Assembly (NCBI GenBank): GCA_947568835.1
Contig: OX387612.1
Span: 8,928,001-8,992,000, forward strand
Source: Protonemura montana
Taxonomy: Eukaryota; Arthropoda; Insecta; Plecoptera; Nemouridae
Direction of reading: 5' to 3'
DNA: 64,000 nt
Below, piece after piece: positions 59,001 to 64,000 of this stretch (positions within the stretch are counted from its first letter, which is position 1; every line of letters begins with the position of its first letter). The position numbers were made by a program, and so were the translations under genes. The notes under the pieces were generated by a model, which was given only the letters and a program-made list of their open reading frames with translations, was not told where the DNA came from and searched no databases.

Positions 59001-62000
59001 TCAATAGAGCTTGACAAAAAGTTTCAGGATCCCTAAAGTAAAATTTAAGATTGACTCCCATATATTTCGGACTTCAGCTGTGATATCACCAAGAATTCTT
59101 CAGAAAAGGCTAGGAGATATAAAATTAAAACGCATTTCATGATATTCATAGCTTAAAAAGTTAAATAATATTGTTTGAATTTCTGATCTCTGAATCAACG
59201 CCCATTTTCTTTGCCAGTCTTACAGTTTTTATAAAAAATTTTGTCATCCTCAGACCCCTTTAAATAACGGGCATATTTACGTTTCGATGCGATTCTCGTT
59301 CCCTGTGTAGTCTATGGTTTCACAGCTTATTTCATTGTTGACATGACCACTTTTGATCGTGTGCTCAGAATGCAAAAGCGTACGCCGTCCTGTGGTTCGT
59401 TGTTTTCATTTGTCCTTTCCCAGGTTTGTAGAGCCTTTTGCACGCGTCGTCGACACCTGGGAACGAACCCTGTCCCTCGTGATGGAGGTTCTTGAGATGT
59501 TTCTCATCGTGCAGCGACAGTGGCTCTATCTGGAGAACATATTTGGCGGCGAAGACATCCGCAAGCAATTGCCCCTGGAGACGGAAGTGTTCGATGAACT
59601 CACCAAGTTCTGGTAAGTCGCGACATGCTTTCAACTTTGTTTACTTATAAAATCACATATATTATAAAAGGTCGCAAAGAATATGTATCATGACTTGATA
59701 TTCAGACTTGCTTAGAGGTTTGCTTTCTCCTGTTTCACCCTTGTTTTAGATTGCCATGACAACCGTTGTTTCACCCACCCATTACTATTACATTGTGATG
59801 AACTGCCCGATGCCGGGCTCGAGTTACTTGTTTTAGATTGCCATGACAACCCTTGTTTCACCCACCCATTACTATTACATTGTGATGAACTGCCCGATGC
59901 CGGGCACGGGTTACTTGTTTTAGATTGCCATGACAACCCTTGTTTCACCCACCCATTACTATTACATTGTGATGAACTGCCGATGCCGGGCACGGGTTAC
60001 TTGTTTTAGATTGCTATGACAACCCTTGTTTCACCCACCCATTACTATTACATTGTGATGAACTGCCCGATGCCAGGCACGGGTTACTTGTTTTAAATAA
60101 AAAGGTTACATAAAATAATAAAGTAATAGTCAGTGCCCTTGTCTTTTGCGATTTCGTTCTTTATTGACGCCCCTGGGCTTTATTCCTGTCAACAGGAGCG
60201 AGACCACAGTGCGCATGCACGCTGCGCGTAACGCGCTGAAAGCCACTCAGGCTCCTGGAATGTACAAGACGTTGTGTCAGATGAACGACAAGCTGGAGGG
60301 CATCCAACGGGCACTGGAGAAATACCTGGAGACAAAGAGACACATCTTCCCGCGCTTTTACTTTATCAGCAACGACGACTTGCTTGAGATTCTGGCGCAG
60401 TCCAAAAGACCGGACCTCGTTCAGCCGCATCTAAAGAAGTGCTTCGACAACGTCAACAAGCTCAAGCTCACCAAGGTAAAAGTCTAGTTGGTTGAATTAT
60501 GGATTTATTGAGTTTAACGACGCACTGTTGCTACAACTAATCGTATTATTTAGTAAATGAGTGGGCGAACAACAGGATTCCTCCACAAATCCATGCTGTC
60601 GAGAGGTTGATAAGCAACCACAAGCACAATCACAAGCACTAGCACAAACACAAGCATAAGCACAAGCACAAGCACAAGCACAAGCACAAGTCATAGCACA
60701 ATCACAAGCACATGCACAAGCACAAGTCATAGCACAATCACAAGCACATGCACAAGCACAAGCACAAGTACAATCACAAGCACAAGCACAAGCACAAGCA
60801 CAAGCACAAGCACAAGCACAAGCACAACTCATAGCACAATCACAAGCACATGCACAAGCACAAGTCATAGCACAATCACAAGCACAAGCACAAGCACAAG
60901 CACAAGCACAAGCACAAGCACAAGCACAAGAACGAGCACAATTGATTGCTGTGTTTAACTAATCCGCACTGTTTAGACAAACGGCCTTTTAGCACTGGTC
61001 TAATGACGTCTGTGAATGAGAAGATGGTGATAAGAATGTTGATGAATTTACCTAGCCGAGAAGGGAGGAGGGGAAACCCGGTGCTGGCACGTAGCCTACT
61101 CCTGTCGAATGTCAAAATGATATATTTAATTGTACTCGTTCTAGATCAGCGTATTTTCGGTTCACTTTCAAAATTGTAATGTACACTTTTTATCTTTGAA
61201 ACCTAACAAAGTTTCAACCTGCAAAATTTTAATTTAATTGCGTATCTGGATTTTTTTTTATGAAACTTTTCGTAAATCGTGATAAACAAAAACACGCCAT
61301 CTATTTTCAACAATGTAGCATATCTAGGTTCAGAGATGCACAGAGTGTCTTGAAAATTTCATCCAATTCGGCTCAACCGTTCGGCCCGTACCTATAGAGT
61401 TTTTTTTTATGTTGGTGGTCAAACTGAATGTTTGCTACGCTCATACAATTAGCTGTTTTAACTTTCTTCTTCCCGTCCTCTTAGCTACCCGGCACCAAGT
61501 ACCACGGCACTGCCATCATCTCGGCGGACGGCGAGTCGGTGGAACTCAAACAATCTGTGGAGCTCGATGGTCCCGTGGAGCTCTGGCTGTGCGCTATCGA
61601 GGACGCCATGCGTGTCACACTGAGGCAAGCTTTCACATAGACACACTTGTCGAGGGTCGATTTTACCAACGTACGGCTAAACTTAGCTGTTGTATCGGGA
61701 GCTTACTCGGGTCTACTGGAGTGGAAGCTTTCTCAGGTCTATTTGAGTGGGCGCTTACTCAGGTCTATTGGAGTGGGAGCTTACTCAGGTCTATTGGAGT
61801 GGGAGCTTACTCAGGTCTATTGGAGTGGGAGCTTACTCAGGTCTATTGGAGTAGGAGCTTACTCAGGTCTATTGGAGTGGGAGCTTACTCAGGTCTATTG
61901 GAGTGGGAGCTTACTCGGGTCTACTGGAGTGGGAGCTTACTCAGGTCTATTGGAGTGGGAGCTTACTCAGGTCTATTGGAGTGGGAGCTTACTCAGGTCT

Positions 62001-63348
62001 ATTGGAGTGGGAGCTTACTCGGGTCTATTGGAGTGGGAGCTTACTCAGGTCTATTGGAGTGGGAGCTTACTCAGGTCTATTGGAGTGGGAGCTTACTCAG
62101 GTCTATTGGAGTGGGAGCTTACTCAGGTCTATTGGAGTGGGAGCTTACTCAGGTCTATTGGAGTGGGAGCTTACTCGGGTCTACTGGAGTGGGAGCTTAC
62201 TCAGGTCTATTGGAGTGGGAGCTTACTCAGGTCTATTGGAGTGGGAGCTTACTCGGGTCTATTGGAGTGGGAGCTTACTCCCACTCCATGGTTTAAAATT
62301 TTAATCTTTTTTGGTCTTGATTCAAATTTTAATCGGAGATTAGCACAAAGTAAAATATTTACAGGTGTAAAATTATAAGTGGTTGGTATTACAGAATAGT
62401 GCCTTATTGCATGCATATCACATAATATATACAATTTTCACATATTTTTTTTAGTTCTTTGTTTAAATCTTTGTTAAAAGCTTTTAAAAATTCATAAAAC
62501 CAGTAACAGCTTCTTAAAAATACTAAAACTACACTTTGACACGTTCGTTACAGGGACCAGCTAAGACAAACGCGTGCAGCACTCAAGAAGAACCTCGCCA
62601 AGCGGGACAAGTGGATCAAGGATTGGCCTGGACAGATGTGCATCACCGCAAGCCAGATTCAATGGACCACTGACTGTCAAAGGACCCTCATGCTCTGCAA
62701 GGTGGGACAAGAATCAAACATTTAAAGCATTGAAAGGGGTATAACCTTTTTATTATTAGAAAGAGGGGTTTAAACCCCGATCGGTCAATCGATCGGAGTT
62801 CGAGTCGCCGTTGACATCAATTTTTGAGAGGGTGGTAGTGTTCATAATGATAAAATACCCCACGCATTGCAAGCGTTTGCAATCTAAATCAGATTTAACA
62901 CGGGTATTACCTTCAATTTTAATTTATGTCCATTCTACCCCTATTTTTATCTCATCGAACTCCTATGAAAAAAGTAAGGAAATAGGTATCCAAAGCCAAC
63001 TTTTGCGACATTAATCGGTGATATTTATAGCTGATATTTATAGCGGTGATCATCTTTGGCTATAGAACCTAATTTCTTGTGTTTTCCCATGCATAGTTTC
63101 ATGTCTGTGCTTTTCTTGCCTCCTTACCAGCTGTTTGGAAAGCGCAACCCGATGAAGAAGTTGCGCAAGAAGATGAACGTGATCTTGAACAAGTTTTCGG
63201 AGGCGATATGTGGCCAACTCTCGAAGATCCAGCGACTGAAGGTGGTGGCGTTGGTGACGATCGAGATCCACGCACGTGACGTGATCGACAAAATGTACCG
63301 TGTTTCGTGCACCGACGTTAACGCCTTCGAGTGGCTGTCTCAGCTCAG
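35020..63348 (+). CDS. DNAH2: Axonemal dynein heavy chain 2, N-terminal 33 exons (3' end outside window)
   Basis: Exons: 35020-35113, 35205-35272, 35807-35951, 36415-36618, 37289-37453, 37976-38089, 40801-40925, 41826-41995, 43479-43644, 44222-44358, 44686-44862, 46379-46595, 46974-47069, 47746-47963, 48347-48504, 49132-49274, 49635-49780, 50156-50249, 50590-50760, 51586-51790, 52326-52473, 53313-53513, 54208-54454, 54973-55143, 55761-55952, 56627-56811, 58078-58278, 58783-58857, 59424-59612, 60196-60475, 61485-61624, 62554-62701, 63131-63348. These total 5,408 nt, about 1,802 residues, with phases consistent throughout. DNAH2 is a heavy chain of the two-headed inner-arm dynein of motile cilia. 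The tail (DHC_N1 type) includes TVLYIPLEG and [16 protein letters not shown]. The linker (DHC_N2 type) includes [21 protein letters not shown] and [20 protein letters not shown]. The last exon, with [14 protein letters not shown], stops just before AAA1. Introns 19 and 31 use GC donors; the exon 4 donor (GTATCC) is weak. An X-box lies upstream. Confidence 0.95.
35965..36395 (+). repeat. 68-bp minisatellite array 2, about 5.8 units, in DNAH2 intron 3
   Basis: Same unit as 16733-17668 (CTAAGCGGTGGCCGGTCCTT). It is preceded at 35965-36010 by a SINE-tail-like CATTCACCGTCAGCCAATGG and CCAGTGCCAC. It begins about 50 bp after the exon 3 donor and ends about 20 bp before the exon 4 acceptor. Confidence 0.95.
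36708..36990. mobile_element. MITE-C family, longest inverted-repeat copy
   Basis: The left end (CTTTATCTTGCC, AGCACCAGTTTTGACAAAAA) and right end (CAAAACTAGTGCTCAGGTAA, GATAAAG) are inverted copies. The internal TTATCGGAAAATTGTCAGGA recurs as its complement at 43360-43380. No coding capacity. In DNAH2 intron 4. Confidence 0.65.
37768..37886. mobile_element. tRNA-like dispersed repeat (family T), inverted pair
   Basis: TTGCAAACGCTTGCAATGCG with CACTATAACCGGCTCAAAAA, followed by the inverted TTTTTGAGACGGTTATAGTG, in DNAH2 intron 5. A poly-A/T-rich tract (37630-37695) lies just upstream. Confidence 0.6.
38101..40437 (+). repeat. 43-bp minisatellite, about 54 units, filling most of DNAH2 intron 6
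   Basis: The unit contains GTGTTCGACTGGGCATGTGA, then CTCTGTCCCAGTGCAACTTT. It starts about 10 bp after the exon 6 donor. A CANNTG core between units is present as CACGTG, CAAGTG, CATGTG or CACCTG. Around 39500-39900 units form a higher-order pattern marked by CATGTTACTC and CAAATTTCACCTG. Confidence 0.97.
41180..41718 (-). mobile_element. 5S-headed SINE with two extra tandem heads
   Basis: The reversed tail and central domain (41190-41360) are followed by the head at about 41440-41530 and two more heads (about 41531-41625 and 41626-41718). Each carries the complement of GAAGTTAAGCAACACTGCGC. It lies 110 bp upstream of the exon 8 acceptor. Confidence 0.88.
42068..42150 (-). mobile_element. 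tRNA-like dispersed repeat (family T), fragment
   Basis: ATGCTTGCAATGCGCGGAGT, then ATTTTATTATTAGGAACACT, in DNAH2 intron 8. Confidence 0.5.
42588..42660. mobile_element. MITE-C fragment flanking the tRNA-Lys gene (other part 42848-42895)
   Basis: CTATTTGAACTGGGTTTTGA lies left of the tRNA and TGTAGACATGAGTCTGAAAA right of it. A further internal piece (CCTGATAATTTTCCGATAAC) is at 43360-43380. The copy seems split by the tRNA gene and the fold-back element. Confidence 0.5.
42684..42756 (+). tRNA. tRNA-Lys (anticodon CTT)
   Basis: 73 nt, folding as a complete cloverleaf. Acceptor stem GCCCGGC/GTTGGGC with discriminator G. D-arm contains TAGCTCAGTCGGTAGAGCA (A box). Anticodon stem CGAGA/TCTCG around loop CTCTTAA, with CTT at 42717-42719. 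T-arm contains GGGTTCGAGCCCC (B box). A T-run follows (CACTTTTTGG), serving as RNA polymerase III terminator. No intron. It lies in DNAH2 intron 8 on the same strand. All stems are intact, so it is likely functional. Confidence 0.95.
42968..43106. repeat. Fold-back element with tRNA T-arm-like sequences
   Basis: The left arm (GGAAAGAAAG, AGACTGGA, GGTGCAACCGAACCGGGAC) is repeated inverted on the right (GTCCCGGGTTCGTATCCCGG, TCGGTTGCACGTTATCCAGT, CTTTCTTTCC). The centre has GTCCCGGGTTCG, similar to a tRNA B box. Not a full cloverleaf. Confidence 0.6.
43668..44203 (-). mobile_element. Tandem array of about six 5S-like SINE heads
   Basis: Successive units of roughly 90-95 bp carry complements of GAAGTTAAGCA, TGGATGGGTGACC and CCGAACGGTTTGGCGTGTTG without an intervening central domain. 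The last one ends 18 bp before the acceptor of DNAH2 exon 10. Confidence 0.85.
44380..44497 (-). mobile_element. SINE tail fragment
   Basis: TTGATTGATTAATTAC, CGACGCACTATTTTGACAAC and GGTCTAATGGCGTTGGTAAA are the complement of the 5S-headed SINE tail. It stops in the AACCTAATCTAGCTTAGA segment. Confidence 0.75.
44510..44592. mobile_element. MITE-C family fragment
   Basis: ACAAAACCCAGTTGAAAAAG, TGTCAAAACTAGTGCTAAGG and TAGACATGAGTCTAAAAAC. Confidence 0.65.
44938..45272 (-). mobile_element. 5S-headed SINE, head largely deleted
   Basis: Full reversed tail (TTGATTGATTAATTTG, GCGACGCACTGTTTTGATAA), central domain (CACCGGCTTAACGTCCCTTC) and GTCGAGAGGTTGATAAGC. It then jumps to the leader CAACACGCCAAACTGTTCGG; the 5S-like part is missing. 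In DNAH2 intron 11. Confidence 0.85.
45728..46247 (-). repeat. 26-bp minisatellite array 2, about 20 units, in DNAH2 intron 11
   Basis: Same unit as array 1 (AGACCTGAGTAAGCTCCCAC). The right edge GTAAGCTCCCGATACAACAG resembles that of array 1. It ends 131 bp before the exon 12 acceptor. Confidence 0.97.
47165..47685 (-). mobile_element. 5S-headed SINE with duplicated head
   Basis: Reversed tail (GGCGGCGCACAGTTTTGATA), central domain (47330-47440), then two heads (about 47495-47590 and 47591-47685), in DNAH2 intron 13. Confidence 0.85.
48612..49112 (+). repeat. 78-bp minisatellite, about 6.4 units, in DNAH2 intron 15
   Basis: The unit contains CATCCATGCTTGCACCATGC and CCTGGCTCCTATTGAAGATG. 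The period is 78, a multiple of 3. The + strand is open from 48645 through exon 16 in the exon's own frame. The array ends about 20 bp before the exon 16 acceptor. Confidence 0.95.
50815..51440 (+). repeat. 50-bp minisatellite, about 12.5 units, in DNAH2 intron 19
   Basis: The unit contains CCAGCTCAAGACATGGCTTG and CCAAACAAAGCTTGCAGTCC. It starts about 55 bp after the GC donor of exon 19. Confidence 0.96.
51791..52325. other. DNAH2 intron 20, no recognised element
   Basis: AT-rich with several A-runs. No repeat or RNA gene seen. Confidence 0.4.
52738..52925 (+). mobile_element. Two tandem 5S-like SINE heads
   Basis: CACTGCGCTGAGTCAGGTAT and AGCAACACTGAGCTGGATCA, each followed by TTGGATGGGTGACC and CCAGTTCTGTTCGGGAGA. 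There is no central domain. Confidence 0.8.
53075..53240 (+). mobile_element. 5S-like SINE head, 3'-truncated
   Basis: AACCGAACGGTTTGGCGTGT through GATCACCGAAGTTAAACAAC to GTGCAGCAACTTCACTC, where it stops. Lies 70 bp upstream of the exon 22 acceptor. Confidence 0.8.
54468..54850 (-). mobile_element. 5S-headed SINE, near full length
   Basis: Reversed tail (TTTTGACAACGAGCCATGTG), diverged central domain (54580-54690) and head (complement of GAAGTTAAGCAACACTGCGC at about 54785), in DNAH2 intron 23. Confidence 0.85.
56165..56612 (+). mobile_element. 5S-headed SINE, full length, abutting exon 26
   Basis: Head (GATCACCGAAGTTAAGCCAC, TTGGATGGGTGACC), central domain (CGACAGCATTTATTTGTG; TCGACAGGAGTAGGCTACGT) and tail (AATCAATCAATCAAC). 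The acceptor of exon 26 is 14 bp after the tail. Confidence 0.88.
56812..58077. other. DNAH2 intron 26, AT-rich
   Basis: No known element. A weak repetition of CAATTGGTGCCCAAAAGTGG, CAATTCGTGCCCAAAA and GTTGCCCAGAAGTGAGATTT lies at 57800-57945. Confidence 0.4.
58455..58500 (+). mobile_element. SINE tail fragment
   Basis: CATTCTCACCCAATCATTCA, then CCGACGTCATAAGACCAGT, matching only the tail of the 5S-headed SINE. Confidence 0.45.
59740..60095 (+). repeat. 87-bp tandem repeat, about 4 units, in DNAH2 intron 29
   Basis: TAGATTGCCATGACAACC recurs at 86-87-bp spacing. Each unit ends in GATGCCGGGCACGGGTTACT. It starts about 130 bp after the exon 29 donor. Confidence 0.95.
60505..61110 (-). mobile_element. 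5S-headed SINE fragments split by a hexamer microsatellite
   Basis: 60505-60615 holds reversed tail (GTTTAACGACGCACTGTTG) joined to a central piece (CCTCCACAAATCCATGCTGT, GAGAGGTTGATAAGC). 60945-61110 holds another reversed tail (TTGATTGCTGTGTTTAACTA) and central piece (GGTGCTGGCACGTAGCCTAC). The microsatellite lies between them. Confidence 0.7.
60616..60941. repeat. AAGCAC hexanucleotide microsatellite, about 325 bp
   Basis: (CACAAG)n with regular interruptions such as CACAAGTCATAGCACAATCA forming a higher-order pattern. It starts 140 bp after the exon 30 donor. Confidence 0.95.
61697..62284 (+). repeat. 26-bp minisatellite array 3, about 22 units, in DNAH2 intron 31, inverted orientation
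   Basis: Reverse complement of arrays 1 and 2 (unit GTGGGAGCTTACTCAGGTCT). The left edge GCTGTTGTATCGGGAGCTTA is the complement of the right edge of array 2. It begins about 70 bp after the GC donor of exon 31. Confidence 0.97.
62755..62905 (+). mobile_element. tRNA-like dispersed repeat (family T), most complete copy
   Basis: A B-box-like AGTTCGAGTC, then CAATTTTTGAGAGGGTGGTA, CATAATGATAAAATACCCC and the end CATTGCAAGCGTTTGCAATC. This suggests a tRNA-derived SINE, in DNAH2 intron 32. Confidence 0.6.
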
Positions 63349-64000
63349 GTGCTTGCCTTGTTTGTCTTGTCATGGAGCTAAAGGAGTATCTGGCAGGGCA
63401 GATGTTGAGTTTGGTTCCACCAGTAGTATTACAGTTTCTTGAGCTGGAATACCAGGAATGCTGTTCCAAATAAAATGGTATTTTATGCTTATACCAAGTG
63501 CATTAAAACAATGGAAGATTTTTTCAAAATATAAATTTAGTAATTTTAATTCACAAGAAAATCATCCTACGGCCGGAACCTAAAATCCGAGAATAAGCCC
63601 ATCCAGAAATTTGAGGGTAAATTTGTTTTCAGCATTATAACAACCACTGAAAACATGGAAACACCGCCTGTGATTGGTTTATTAACATGAAATTAAGGAG
63701 TTTATTTTCAGCTTTGCTTTATGAATCCGACCCAATTTAGATATGACACTGTATACGTTTAAAATTTAGGAATGTACAATTGTATAAATGGTGAAGATCA
63801 ACTTCACAAGAACAATCATGGGAACCGAACCTTTTTCTTTGAGAAAGACTTTTTTAAAGATCAGGAAAACGCGACGTCTTTGACTGTACACGTTGAATCC
63901 CCTCCTGAAAACAATGTCTTGTAGGGGATTTAATCCTGACCTTTACCCAGGCAGGATTTTTTTAGAAAAATTTACCAAATTCTTGAGGCGTTTTCAAAAG
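63349..64000. other. Start of DNAH2 intron 33, continuing beyond the window
   Basis: AT-rich. No further dynein exon is seen; the next expected exon would open the AAA1 region. Confidence 0.55.

Noticed and set aside
60497-60868. 123-codon frame with alternating Ala/Cys
   Set aside because: It is the translation of the AAGCAC microsatellite.

Overview
The window is nuclear DNA of an intron-rich, ciliated bilaterian animal, most likely a marine invertebrate. It has GT-AG introns with conserved phases, an axonemal dynein, an RFX X-box, a tRNA-Lys, and many SINEs and minisatellites. A head resembling invertebrate 5S rRNA on the commonest SINE fits a lophotrochozoan or non-vertebrate deuterostome, but the species cannot be fixed from the sequence alone. 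All recognisable protein genes are on the + strand. The exon models below were built by hand from splice sites, reading phase and family conservation.

Layout. 1-2500: last two exons of an importin-alpha gene, then its 3' UTR. 5827-10233: an intronless 1,468-codon gene for an adhesion-type seven-transmembrane receptor whose ectodomain carries four tandem GPS/GAIN-B-like modules. 12292-21983: a complete 12-exon poly(ADP-ribose) glycohydrolase (PARG) gene, 789 aa, with a PCNA-binding-like motif at its extreme C-terminus. 23570-30317: a complete 8-exon ZDHHC6 palmitoyltransferase gene, 383 aa. 31623-32699: an intronless secreted, possibly GPI-anchored, S1 serine protease. 35020-63348 and beyond the right edge: the first 33 exons of DNAH2 (inner-arm dynein heavy chain), coding about 1,802 residues of tail and linker and stopping just before the AAA1 motor domain. 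A tRNA-Lys(CTT) gene sits in DNAH2 intron 8.

The genes do not form a pathway: nuclear import, DNA repair, ER palmitoylation and ciliary motility are represented by unrelated neighbours. What unifies the window is its repeats. A 5S-rRNA-headed SINE occurs in about 20 full or partial copies, some with tandemly multiplied heads. There are at least two inverted-repeat (MITE-like) families and a tRNA-like repeat family. About fifteen minisatellite arrays all lie inside introns, many starting within about 10-140 bp of a 5' splice site. Two array families (26-bp and 68-bp units) recur in different introns or genes.

The strongest candidates for something undescribed are the four-GPS receptor, the C-terminal PIP-like motif of PARG, the intron-restricted minisatellites (one array is open in frame into a DNAH2 exon), and two GC-AG introns in DNAH2 that each carry an array just after the donor.
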